Positions 23,411-34,455 are shown, counted from the stretch's first letter. The stretch: DNA of 64,000 bases from Ilex aquifolium (GCA_951799425.1 OX637393.1:7009744-7073743), one strand, 5' to 3'. The notes: generated from the letters alone by a model not told the origin. Translations and numbers: made by a program.

Positions 23411-23684
23411 ATGAAGTCAAGTTTCTTCCAATTGCTTGTTGTCAAGTTTTTTATACTTGGCCTACTTTTCTATTATCATCTATTATTTTGGTTTTGGGCA
23501 ACTCGATTCGAGTCAGATTCATCCTAACCTTCCAGTGGACGTGACCATTGAGGAGGTGCTGCTGCGAGCGTCTGGGTTGGATCTTGGAGTCGCTGGTGTC
23601 CGTCAGTACCCTCACGTGGGGAGGCTCAGCTGCTTTAGGACAGTGATCACACGCCTCTCGGACTCGCAGGCCAGCTCTTTCTAA
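23411..23684 (+). CDS. Possible small secreted-peptide gene, frame broken or spliced
   Basis: I do not recognise a family. ATG 23411 opens a frame MKSSFFQLLVVKFFILGLLF that looks like a signal peptide, but this frame stops early. An overlapping frame one step away continues from about 23436 to TAA 23682-23684 and includes LPVDVTIEEVLLRASG, GVRQYPHVGR and a C-terminal SDSQASSF. The second half is clearly more GC- and CpG-rich than its surroundings, like real coding sequence. A TATA box and paired palindromes sit upstream. Either a one- or two-base indel separates leader and body, or a short intron does. It may be a small secreted peptide precursor or a decayed fragment of a larger gene. Confidence 0.35.
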
Positions 23685-23699
23685 ATATATTTATTTGGT

Positions 23700-24229
23700 T
23701 TATATAGATTGCATGTTTATACATGTCCTGTATTTATTTAAATTGCATGTTATATTTTTAATGATCGAACTACTGTTTGCATGCTTTATTTTGAGTTTTA
23801 GATTACAACACTCTTAGTTATTTTGCTCACGTCATAAATCTAATGTTTGTTGATTTGGCCAAAAATCCAGTAGCTATTTTTCTTAATTCTAATGGTAAAT
23901 TTATGTGTCAGATTTATAATTGTTATTACAGAATTGTGGGTAGTTATTTACTTACATAGAGAGTTGATTATTAATTTTTATGGGGTCCATTTACTTTTTT
24001 ATTTTGATATTATTATTCGATAATATATTATATCAGCATTGTCACATGGTATCACCAACATTCCTGCTCTCTCTCTCTCACCCCGCTGCAATCGTCCTCA
24101 AAACGACACTTTACCCACTTACAGAGCACCCAAACCAAACCCATCAATGCCACCACCACTTTACCCACTTGCAGAGCTCGTCATTGCTCGCTTCGGGATT
24201 CAATTGGATTTCCTCTGTAAGTGCTTCAA
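23700..24229. other. Intergenic stretch with a short tandem duplication
   Basis: CACTTTACCCACTTACAGAGC (24108) recurs as CACTTTACCCACTTGCAGAGC about 52 bp later. The sequence is C-rich and CT-rich, like a 5' leader, and a donor-like CTGTAAGT follows at about 24216. No gene can be attached to it. Confidence 0.35.
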
Positions 24230-25280
24230 TATTCTTCAACTCGAATGGACTATTTCATCCGGCTAGGGGTGTCTATGGGCCGGGTTATCACGGGTCTCGT
24301 TACCTGGCCCAAAAAATAGGTCCGAACCCCGATAGGCTCGATAGTTAGCCCGCCTGAGCCTGAGCCCAATATCCTTAAAAAGAGGGCTTGGGTTTGCCCC
24401 CAAACCCATTATCCGGCCCAAGAGCCCGCCCACCCACCCACCCATCCTTCAAAAAAAAATTATATTAGTCTCCCAATATCGAAATTTGAAGTTTTAAAAA
24501 TTTAGATATTATAAATAATGTATTATTTTCTTTTCCATGTATTAAGTATATAAGTTTTAAATGGTAGAGTAATACAAATGACAGATAAGTTAATAGGTGT
24601 CAACCTAGTTGGGATTTATTCATTCAATTGGATGTAGTTCATTATTTTATTTTTATCCATTTTGATTTTACTTTTGATTCAAAAATATAATTTATACAAA
24701 TATTAAGTTACAAAAATATTCATTATTTTTAAATAAAGATGTATATAAAAAAACCTGCAAGCAGACCCGCCCAACAACCCTGCTCACAGGCCCGCCCAAT
24801 AGGCTCATGGGTTGGGCTGCGGGTAGCTTACCCCTACCCGAAGTCCAGCCCGGCCCACCCAAGCCCAACCCGAAAAAAATTTCGCAAGCCTAGCCCGGCC
24901 CGGCCCATAGACACCCCTACACCCAGCCAAGTTGGACCACCTAGTGGAAATAGAGAGAAGAAGTAGGTGGGTGGCGAGACTTCTCTGCATAAAAAATTAA
25001 AAGTAATTCCATATCTTGAAAGACTCGATCAATAAATCTATTGTGGGTATATTAGTGTCAATCCCATCATTATTGTCTTGTTCATTATTGGCCACTACTA
25101 TTCCCACTCACCTAGTTACGCAAATTTTATATTTAACTATGAAGTTTTAATTTTTTCGCTTCAAATTGATATAACTAAACTACATATTATATGTATTATA
25201 TTATATGTAATACCTTAAAATAGCAATCCAAATATCCAATCGATAAAGGTAAGATGATGCACATATATTTATTAGAATCA
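24230..25280. repeat. Duplicated segment, copy B (interrupted by hAT-like element)
   Basis: Partner of 20868-21460. It carries the hAT-like insertion 24264-24919, plus about 150 bp of extra sequence near 25040-25180 not present in copy A. Confidence 0.6.
24264..24919. mobile_element. Non-autonomous hAT-like element, 656 bp
   Basis: The ends are TAGGGGTGTCTATGGGCCGG and, on the minus strand, TAGGGGTGTCTATGGGCCGG, an essentially perfect inverted pair. The flanks CATCCGGC (24256-24263) and CACCCAGC (24920-24927) match at 6 of 8 bases, fitting an 8-bp hAT target duplication that has aged. The related copy A at 20901 shows the uninterrupted site. There is no transposase frame. Confidence 0.75.
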
Positions 25281-25995
25281 TAATGCATACAATCATGCTT
25301 GAGCTACTTTATTTTTTCTAAGGGGCTACGCCAGTTTAAATACTCAAATTTAATTTCGAATATTACTAGGATTGGAGTATCAAATTTCAAGAATCAATCC
25401 TATCCCGAACCCCAATCTGGTTTAAATACTTGTGGTCATCCCAATTTAATGTAAAAGAAAGGTAAATATTGTTGGACAACTTTTTATTTTTCAACTCTCA
25501 CAGGGTTTATTTAACTACAAGAAATTTGCCTTTTAGCCGCGAAAATTATTGCGGCTAAATGCATAAAAATTGTCACTATATACTTTAGTGACAATATTTT
25601 TATTGCCACTAGGCCGCGGCAATATGTGTGTGGCTAAATCACTTAGCTATGACATTTAATTGTTGCCACTAAAAGTAAATTTTTTAGCCGCACCATGAAA
25701 AATGCCACTAAATGTGAAATCTTTAGCCGCCATAATTATTATAGCAAGTAAACTAAATTTGCCACTAAAATATACTATATCACCACTAAAAGTCCAATTA
25801 AAACCTGACTTTTAGTGACAACAATTAATTGCGGCTAAAAATATACATTTTACCCACAATTAAAATCACCACTAAAATTTGAAACATGATTTTTTGACAA
25901 CTTATTGTCGTTACTAATTAATACATTAAAATGAACAAAGAAACCTATCGCATATTTGAAAGAATTTATTTTTCAATATTTTCAAATTTCACGTA

Positions 25996-26960
25996 CCTTT
26001 TTTTTTTTTTTTTTGATTGAAATCAAGTATTACAAGAAGCAGATTTTACAAGAATCAAAACAATGAAAAGCCTAAAATTCAAGGCTTTAATCACTCCAAA
26101 AAAAATCAACCAATTTGTACAGTCTTCAATCCCCCTGTCCAGAGACATGAAGAGGCAGTATAACAGTCTACTTCCTTAAAACTTTGGTACCCTGTTGATC
26201 TAGCTGCTGCAGCTTCCTGGCTTGTGAACACCTACATCTCTGCAACACAGTGAACACCTACTGGTTTGTCCCAAATACAAGCCATGAAAGCAAAGAAGAA
26301 ACCCCACCAGAATCCACTTTCAAACCACAGTTGATTTCCATTAATTCAGGCAACCCTATCATCATGATCTGGGCAGAATGAGACCGAGGCACTGCCCACC
26401 TTACCAAAGATTGTCATTAGTTGCTTTAACACCTGACTCAATTGATTTCAACGGACTACCAGATCTGCTGTTTCATAGAGAATAGAAGATTATTAGAAGA
26501 TCGAGAAACTAACACAATGCAAGGGTCATTTCCAAGATGACTCAATCTCAACAATAAGTTCCAGTTTGCAATAGGAAAATGACAATCTTTCATGTCTTTG
26601 CATTTCCAGGAAAACCCCCTAAATGGGTACTGATAGTCCATTACATTACAGGCAGTGTTTGTTAAGGATTCCAGATAAAGTTTTGGAAACTGTACACTTT
26701 ACAAGATTGCCTGAACAATGTAATCAACTACAAAAACTTATTTAGAAAGGTTGTCCCCAACATTATAAAGCATATTTAACCAATCCCAAAACTTTAGCAG
26801 CACAGTGAACACCTACTGCTGATCTAGCTGCAGCACCTACTTGTTTCAAGCAAAGCTACACTGGGGTGTGTTTCACAGCAACTTCAGGGCAATGAATAGA
26901 AAGTATTTAGCAGCACATTTGAAACATCTAGCAACTAGGGATCTACGAAAACAGACTGAA
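25996..26960 (-). mobile_element. Poly(A)-tailed retroposon remnant (probable LINE 3' end), minus strand
   Basis: A run of about 20 T at 25998-26017 is the tail read from the minus strand. It is followed by GATTGAAATCAAGTATTACA, ACAAGAAGCAG and AAGGCTTTAATC, an order also seen near 34650-34760 inside the inner CACTA. No reverse transcriptase frame remains. The body has repeats of CACAGTGAACACCTACT near 26251 and 26793. Confidence 0.4.
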
Positions 26961-27022
26961 GCCAGTAAATAAACTTTCTTCTGCATAGAAAATTTTCTTT
27001 CATCTAAAAAACTGAATACTGA

Positions 27023-28014
27023 ACTAATAACACTTCAATACCTCCTCTGCATACTGGTTATTAGATCTTTCGTCTTTAGTCTTCGGAGGCGAGCCTTCCA
27101 AAGTTGTTTTCAGAGCTTTCACTGGTTTGTACCTAACATAAAAGTAAAGATATTATATATCAAGACTACATAAAAGTAAGATTACTAACCCATGAAATAG
27201 ATTTTTTCCAATTTAAGAGATCTTACCCTATCACAATGAAGAGAGGTAAGAATTTGCCCCGACTCTTTCATTTGCTGAAAATATGTGGTGAGCTAAGTTT
27301 GAAGCACGGCATGCACCTGTGTTTGTATCTCAACATGCATATTGGACTCTAAGGACTCTAGTCGCGAAGCTAAATCACTGTTTTCCTTCTCCAACGACTC
27401 CCAACGCATCCTATTTGTTTCAGCTTGCCTCTTCAATTCCTCATTCTCCTTCTCTAGTTGTGCACGGATGCGCTGTCCAGCTGTAGATGTTGTGGGCTTT
27501 GGACCAGCCCCACGACCACGTACATATCCTGATTTTTCCGGACCGAGCACTACTTCAAACCTCTGATCCTCAGTCATGGGGGTAGCTCCTTCCTCCATTG
27601 ATTGAGTCTAGCCTCTTAAGGTCGCTCTATATTTGGAAAGATTACAATCTATCAATTTAGCATTATGTAAAAAGATATTTCAAAGGAATTGAGAAGGATA
27701 GGATAACTTACATAGACTTCTCCCGATCTCTTGCCAGCCCAATCATTCCTCTTCATACTAAACTTGGTTGTTAACCACAGTTCCGTACGGTTAGGCTCCT
27801 CTCCAGTCTCGGGATCACGCTATATGCATTAACATTAATAGAAAAATTTTACATAAATATGCATGTATACATGTATATAATTAATCAGATAAGTGAAATA
27901 TACATTTAAAAAATAACTCACGCTATCGTAACTAATTCCAGCGAAACTCTTCGTCCCTGCAATATGACCCATGTCTTGTTTTGCTCGGTTCTCCTTGTTT
28001 CTTTCACTCATTTT
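27023..28014 (-). pseudogene. TNPA-type (Transposase_24 family) gene remnant of the outer CACTA
   Basis: Exons on the minus strand can be traced. 28014-27922 holds MSERNKENRAKQDMGHIAGT then KSFAGISYDS. 27819-27713 holds RDPETGEEPNRTELWLTT. About 27600-27300 holds VLGPEKSGYVRGRG then a Glu/Lys-rich predicted coiled coil. About 27134-27023 ends SNNQYAEEVLKCY and a stop. The phrases SFAxISYE, DPxTGxEPxRxEL and VLGPExSGYVRG are hallmarks of the second protein of plant CACTA elements, which in En/Spm binds subterminal motifs. Splice-like boundaries (TATAG acceptor, GTGAGT donor) are kept. The N-terminal part is missing: it lies beyond the deletion that joins it to the TNP2 remnant at about 28100. 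Confidence 0.7.
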
Positions 28015-28104
28015 CTGCATTCAAGAATTAAAAGTAAGTTTCAAGCTACCTGTCCAAATAACAGTAGCCATAATTAATTAATACACAAGCAGTCCAACAC
28101 AGAA

Positions 28105-28354
28105 ATTTGCTTTTGTTTTCCATTATCAAATTTATATCTAGGCTCTTTGCATTCTATACACTCTTGTTTATCTTTGTGCTCCTTCCAAAATAACATGCAG
28201 TCATTTTTGCAAGTATGAATCCTTGTATAGTCAAGCCCCATGTCACGAATGATCTTTTTAGCCTCATAATAGGAGCTAGGGAGTGTCTCACCATCAGGAA
28301 GTGCCTCCTTAAATAGCTCAAGCATCATACTAAACATTTTATTACTCACTCGAT
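28105..28354 (-). pseudogene. TNP2 transposase remnant, downstream part (outer CACTA)
   Basis: The minus-strand frame holds LELFKEALPDGETLPSSYYE, IIRDMGLDYTRIHTCKNDC and C-x2-C residues near ECIECKEPRYK. This is the segment that precedes the catalytic region in CACTA TNP2 transposases. It continues the frame of 36543-37047: if the 8.18-kb inner element and one TTA are removed, the codons meet as HLKVL then NRVSNKM. After GKQKQI the resemblance stops abruptly. The catalytic part is gone, so this protein could not transpose anything. Confidence 0.8.
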
Positions 28355-28377
28355 TTACACTACAACAAAAAGCATTT

Positions 28378-28915
28378 TTTGCGACGTTTTTAAATTTGTC
28401 GCAAATAGTTTACTATTAGCGACGATTTTTTAATTTCGTCGCAAATTTCAGTTTTGGTAAATTTTTTAGCGACGTTTTCAAAAAACGTCGCAAATAAACA
28501 TTTTACTTAAATAATAAATTTAAAAAATATCAATTTAATTGACTTTTAGCGACATTTTTAAAAAACGTCGCAAATAAATATTTTACTTAAATAAAAACTT
28601 TTAAAAAAATATCAATTAATTCACTTTTAGCGACGTTTTTAAAAAACGTCGCAAATACACATTTTACTTAAAAAAAACTTTAAAAAAAATATCAATTTAA
28701 TTGACTTTTAGCGACGTTTTTCAAAAAACGTCGCAAATAAACATTTTCCTTAAATAAAAAATTTAAAAAATATCAATTTAATTGACTTTTAGCGACGTTT
28801 TTCAAAAACGTCGCAAATAAAAATTTTACTTAAATAAAAAATTTAAAAAATATCATTTTAATTGACTTTTAGCGACGTTTTTAAAAAAAACGTTGCAAAT
28901 AAACATTTTACTTTA
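28378..28915. repeat. Left subterminal palindrome array of inner CACTA
   Basis: Seven units of about 80 bp each contain a palindrome GCGACG-T/A spacer-CGTCGC (28422, 28470, 28549, 28630, 28711, 28793, 28873). They are separated by A/T-rich filler like AAATATCAATTTAATTGAC. Such arrays are the expected binding sites of the element's own second protein. Confidence 0.8.
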
Positions 28916-28950
28916 ATAAAAAATTTTAAAAAAATTATCAATTTAATTCA

Positions 28951-30864
28951 CATGTTAATTTGAATGTTAATTTAATGAAATTGAAAGTCGATTTGATGAA
29001 ATTACATGTTAATTTGATGAAATTAAATGTCAATTTGATAAATCGAATGTTAATTTAATGAAATTGAAAGTCGATTTGATGAAATTACATGTTAATTTGA
29101 TGAAATTGAATATCCATTTCATAAATTGAATGTTAATTTGATGAAATTGAATGTCAATTTGATAAATTGAATGTTAATTTGATGAAATTGAATGTCAATT
29201 TGATAAATCGAATGTTAATTTAATGAAATTGAAAGTCGATTTGATGAAATTACATGTTAATTTGATGAAATTGAATGTCAATTTAATAAATTGAATGTTA
29301 ATTTGATGAAATTGAATGTCAATTTGATAAATTGAATGTTAATTTAATAAAATTGAAAGTCGATTTGATGAAATTACATGTTAATTTGATGAAATTGAAT
29401 GTTCATTTGATAATTTGAATGTTAATTTGATGAATTGGGTGTTAATTTAATGAAATTGAAAGTTTATTTGATTACTTTAAATGTTTAATTGAATGTTAAT
29501 TTGATAAATTGAATGTTAATTTAATGAAATTGACTGTCGATTTAATGAAATTACATGTTAATTTGATGAAATTGAATGTCCATTTAATAAATTGAATGTT
29601 AATTTGATAAATTGAATGTCAATTTGATAAATTGAATGTTAATTTAATGAAATTGAAAGTCGATTTGATGAAATTACATGTTAATTTGATGAAATTAAAT
29701 GTCAATTTGATAAATTGAATGTTAATTTGATGAAATTGAATGTCAATTTGATAAATCGAATGTTAATTTAAAGAAATTGAAAGTCGATTTGATGAAATTA
29801 CATGTTAATATGATGAAATTTAATGACCATTTCATAAATTGAATGTTAATTTGATGAAATTGAATGTCAATTTGATAAATCCAATGTTAATTTAATAAAA
29901 TTGAAAGTCAATTTGATGAAATTACATGTTAATTTGATGAAATTGAATGTCAATTTAATAAATTGAATGTTAATTTGATGAAATTGAATTTCAATTTGAT
30001 AAATTGAATGTTAATTTAATGAAATTGAAAGTCGATTTGATGAGATTACTTGTTAATTTGATGAAATTGAATGTTAATTTGATAATTTGAATGTTAATTT
30101 GATGAATTGGGTGTTAATTTAATGAAATTGAAAGTTTATTTGATTACTTTAAATGTTTAATTGAATGTTAATTTGATAAATTGAATGTTAATTTGATGAA
30201 ATTGAATGTCAATTTGATAAATCGAATGTTAATTTAAAGAAATTGAAAGTCGATTTGATGAAATTACATATTAATATGATGAAATTTAATGTCTATTTCA
30301 TAAATTGAATGTTAATTTGATGAAATTGAATGTCAATTTGATAAATCGAATGTTAATTTAATAAAAGTGAAAGTCGATTTGATGAAATTACTTGTTAATT
30401 TGATAATTTGAATGTTAATTTGATGAATTGGGTGTTAATTTAATGAAATTGAAAGTTTATTTGATTACTTTAAATGTTTAATTGAATGTTAATTTGATGA
30501 AATTGAATGTCAATTTGATAAATTGAATGTTAATTTAATGAAATTGAAAGTCGATTTGATGAAATTACATGTTAATTTGATGAAATTGAATGTCCATTTA
30601 ATAAATTGAATGTTAATTTGATGAAATTGAATGTCAATTTGATAAATTGAATGTTAATTTAATAAAATTGAAAGTCGATTTGATGAAATTACATGCTAAT
30701 TTGATGAAATTGAATGTTAATTTAATAAATTGAATGTTAATTTGATGAAATTGAATGTCAATTTGATAAATTGAATATTAATTTAATAAAATTGAAAGTC
30801 GATTTGATGAAATTACATGTTAATTTGATGAAATTGAATGTCAATTTAATAAATTGAATGTTAA
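28951..30864. repeat. AT-rich minisatellite of about 1.9 kb in inner CACTA
   Basis: Units of about 20-24 bp alternate between TGTTAATTTGATGAAATTGA, AGTCGATTTGATGAAATTAC and TGTCAATTTGATAAATTGA. These group into longer blocks of roughly 100-125 bp. At least five higher-order blocks are near-identical. The array interrupts the palindrome arrays on either side. Confidence 0.9.
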
Positions 30865-30869
30865 CTAGT

Positions 30870-31300
30870 TATTAGCGACGTTTTTATAAATCGTTGCAAA
30901 AAAGTGATTCCCTCCAAAATTTTTTGTGGCGGGAGAAACGGCTCCCAAATATTTTAAAGGTGGTTGGCTCGAAAAATTGAAGGAAGAGACATATTAATAT
31001 TATTTGCGACGTTTTTATAAATCGTGACAGAAGTCAAAATTTTATTTTTATTTTTGAATTAAATAAATAAGTATTAAATGAAATATTAATATTATTAGCG
31101 ACGTTTCTAGAAATCGTCGCAGAAGTGTCAAAACTTTATTTTTGAATCCTTAGTGGGAAGATGAAATAGTAATATTATTAGTGACGATTTTGTAAATCGT
31201 CGCAGAAGTCAAAATTTTATTTTTATTTTTAAATTAAATAAATAAGTATGAGATCAAATATTAATATTATTAGCGACGTTTTTTAAAATCGTCGCAGAAG
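30870..31300. repeat. Second palindrome array in inner CACTA
   Basis: Five units spaced about 85-130 bp apart contain GCGACGTTTNTANAAATCG(TCGC)-type palindromes (30876, 31008, 31099, 31183, 31273). They share filler such as AGTCAAAATTTTATTTTTA. Confidence 0.75.
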
Positions 31301-31389
31301 TCAAAATTTTATTCGCCTCTGAATAAACTTTTTTCCCCTTACCCAACTATTTTTCCCTCTTTCCCTCCTTCCCCATCGTTCCCTCTTCG

Positions 31390-31700
31390 TTTTCAGTGGA
31401 CACACACACACACACACACTCTCTCTCTCTCTCTCTGCCTCTCCCTGCCAGTCGAAGCCACAAGCACCCTGAAGGTCAGTTCATTATCGATCGTCGCCGC
31501 CTCCTCTCTCTCTCTCCATCGATTCACTCCACTACCGCCGCCTCCTCTCTCTCAGCCTCTCTCTTCATCACACCTCTCGGCATCGATGCGCCTCTCAATC
31601 GATTTTCGGAATCCAGAGCCGTCGAGCATGTCCGAGTGTTGTCCAAAGAGATCGATGGTCGCCAGGTTAGAAAGATTTTACATACATTTCTCTTTCAACA
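31390..31700 (+). other. CpG-rich leader-like fragment in inner CACTA, probable captured 5' end
   Basis: (CA)n(CT)n microsatellite sequence is followed by a CpG- and pyrimidine-rich stretch like a plant 5' UTR. A frame then contains LGIDAPLNRFSESRAVEHVR and ends at a donor-like GCCAG/GTTAGA near 31664. The composition is unlike the AT-rich arrays around it. The source gene is not recognised. It lies upstream of the chromomethylase fragment in the same orientation, so a chimeric transcript is conceivable. Confidence 0.4.
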
Positions 31701-32036
31701 CCAATAACGACCGTAGTTATAGGCACACATATGGTATATGCCATGTATGTTGTTCCAATTGGTCATGTTTGAGCTTGGATTGTGTTTGATTTAAGGAAAC
31801 CCGCACAACCTTTCCCCTCTCTGATTTTGTCTCGCCTACCCATACACAAATTTACTCTTCGTCATACCACAGCCTCACCCTGCACATGAAGTATTTGTTG
31901 AAATTTCTAAGAGCTCCTCCTCGTCAACCACTGCCCATTTTGTGTCAATTTATGGTTCCAATTATCTAATCCAAGGTTTAGAGATATAAAACTGGGGCAA
32001 ATTGTATTGATTTTAAATTAAATAATCAAAATTTTG

Positions 32037-34278
32037 CTGACATAGTTAAGTTTGCTGGGGGATTTCTTGGAAGATATGCTTTGGGTCGTCTTATTGGAAT
32101 GAATTATCAAGCACGGCTAGGGATGATGGCAGCCGGTGCTTATGGCCTTCCACAATTTCGCATGCGAGTATTCATGTGGGGTGCTCGTCCTTCAGAGGTG
32201 ATTTCATTATTTTGTTTAATTTCAGACTCTTGATTTTGTGATTCATACTAGTTGCCTATTTTCACTTGCAGAAATTGCCCCAATATCCATTACCCACGCA
32301 TAATGTCGTTGTGAGAGGTGTGATTCCTACTGAATTTGAGGTATGATAGATCCTTCATGTTTCATGTTTCATTTATCTTTCTTATTTTTGTCATGGATTA
32401 CATTATAAACTTTGCATATGCATGCAGTCAAACACGGTTGGTTATGAAGAAGGTCATAAAATGGAATTGGAGAAGGAACTCTTGCTTGGGGATGCAATAT
32501 CAGACCTTCCTCCAGTATGTAAAATCATGTTACAAAGGTTTTCCTTGATATTTAATACGACTCAGGTTTTTATTTGGTTTTCTTTTAATCGATTTTTTAT
32601 TATTTAGGTGGATAACGATGAGGCACGTGATGAAATACCATACGAGGGTGAACCCAAGACAGAATTTCAGCACTTCATTAGATTAAGAAGGGTGAATTAG
32701 TTGTGTTAAGTAGCTTAGTGGTCTAATGACATGAAGAAAATGGTGTTCACATGTAGAAAGTACATCATATGTTGCATGGCAGGTAAGTCTGTCAATGAAT
32801 TTGATTTTGCTTTGTATCTAGTTTGATACTTTTATTAGCATTTGATAAGGGTTCCTTGATTGGATTATTCTAAAACAACTCAAGTCTACTATGTTATGTT
32901 AACAAATCAGATTTGATATAGGCCAAACTAATCTAGAAACAATCCCACCCAAAAGATTTTAAGTATGTTGAATGTGTTTTAAATGATATCTACATCCGAT
33001 TCCAAATAGCTAGTGGGAGTTCCCCTCATCCTCTCTCTTATAATTTTTTTTGTGTAGTTGTAGTTTTTTTCATCTGTTCCTCATGATAATACACATGCAG
33101 TTTTCTTCCTCTTTGTCATCTCTCCTCTCCCTTGGCTTGTTGGTTTGAGAAATTTTTCTTTTGCTTTTTTAGTTATTGCATTTTTGAATAGTGGATTAGA
33201 TTGTATAATTAGATTGCAAATGTGCTCATTTGTATTGCACAAATGTACTTGTACTACCTTGCAAATCATCCCCAATAGTGATTAATGTGTAAAAATTGAA
33301 ATGAATGTGTGGCTCTTTTATTTCTCCATTCACCCGTAGCATTGAAATTGTGGTATAAAGCTCTTTATGAGTTTGATTTGAGTTCGGTAATCCCAAGATT
33401 GTGTTTCTTTACTTGAAACAAATCATTGTGTTTGAAAAAGGGGGCAAGACATCGATTTTATTGGAATGTGTGGTAATGACAACTTTTTTGGGATTTGGTT
33501 GGCAAGAAATAACAGAATTTTCAAAGGCATGGAAGAATATGTGGAGTTGTTATGGAAAAGAATCAAGTTTTTTTGCTACCTTTTGGGCATTGATGTCAAA
33601 AGAGTTGGAAGACAGCTTGTAGTTAGATGAAAATATTGATAGTTATTGGTTGATGTATATTTTCAACTCTGTTTTTCCTTTTTTTTTTTGTATTGTATTA
33701 GATATGAGGTGGATTTCTTATCCACTACATTGTACTTTTTTACTTTGTATTTCATTGTAAGTGATGAATTTTTTTTTTGGGGTTTTCTATCAAAAAGGTG
33801 CTATGAGCACTATGGAGCCTTTGTTTTCGTTTAGGGTTGGTAGAGGTTTCTTGGTCTACTTTAAACTTGCACTAGTTTTTTGAACTCTATAAATCCTAGG
33901 TTTAAGTTGCAATTAGAACTTTTGTTTTGTGTAATAGTATTGTCGTGTTCCAAGTCTAAGTCATTGGCTGTGCAAATGGCTATTAGTTATTGCATGTTTA
34001 CAAAGTTGAATGGGACCCAGATATTCCAAGGGTGTATCTGCCTTCTGGGAAGCCATTGGTATGATTTGCTTTGTAATTTTCAATCTTTGTATATTTTTAT
34101 GCTAGTTGTCGATTGAAAGTGATTATGTTGTCATTAATGCTAGGTACCTGATTATGCAATGACTTTTGTAAACGGAAGTTCATCAAAGTACGGAGTGGTT
34201 GGTTTGTGTTTCATAATTCTGTGAATAAATGCTAAATTTCAATATGTACTCATTTGCAAAATTGTGCAGACCGTTTGA
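32037..34278 (+). pseudogene. Captured chromomethylase (CMT3-like DNA methyltransferase) fragment with introns
   Basis: The intact family methylates non-CG cytosines in heterochromatin. Recognisable exons: about 32037-32197 ([20 protein letters not shown]; then [14 protein letters not shown], holding the QxRxR of motif VIII), 32272-32340 (KLPQYPLPTHNVVVRGVIPT), 32428-32514 (NTVGYEEG...LGDAISDLPP), 32608-32700 (DEIPYEGEPKTEFQHFIRLR, then a stop), 34002-34058 (KVEWDPDIPRVYLPSGKPL) and 34144-34187 (VPDYAMTFVNGSSS). A piece reading KPF starts at 34270. GT-AG boundaries are kept, so DNA rather than mRNA was captured. The BAH and chromo domains, AdoMet motif I and catalytic Pro-Cys motif IV are absent. 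The exons between 32700 and 34000 are lost or replaced by a LINE scrap. No active enzyme is possible from this. Confidence 0.85.
33440..33660 (+). mobile_element. LINE ORF2 C-terminal fragment within inner CACTA
   Basis: One frame reads FGIWLARNNRIFKGMEEYVE then LLWKRIKFF. Another carries on as FFATFWALMSKELEDSL and a stop. This is the typical last segment (W-x-ERNxRIF...W) of plant L1-type polyproteins, with one frame shift. It sits between two groups of chromomethylase exons. Confidence 0.6.
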
Positions 34279-34319
34279 TATACTCTTTTTATTAGTTAGA
34301 TATACTCTTGGGAAAGCTG

Positions 34320-34444
34320 TAACAGAAAACTTTATTTTACGATAAAGTGCAGAAGTTGCTGGATGAGAATGCCAGCAGAAAGTCAAAACAACAGGTGGGG
34401 TTGAGAAATGACATGTTCCATGTCAAACCATCTTCTGATGGTCA
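34320..34444 (+). other. Exon-like open segment of unknown origin in inner CACTA
   Basis: After an AG near 34325, a frame reads KTLFYDKVQKLLDENASRKS then KQQVGLRNDMFHVKPSSDGQ. It stops at a donor-like CAG/GTATAAC (34444). It looks like one exon of a captured gene. I do not recognise it. It may belong to a second source gene. Confidence 0.35.
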
Positions 34445-34454
34445 GGTATAACAT

Positions 34455-34455
<1 letters not shown>

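Noticed and set aside
28378-31300. CRISPR-like regular repeats
   Set aside because: The palindromes are subterminal CACTA motifs in a plant nuclear genome, with AT filler rather than unique spacers.
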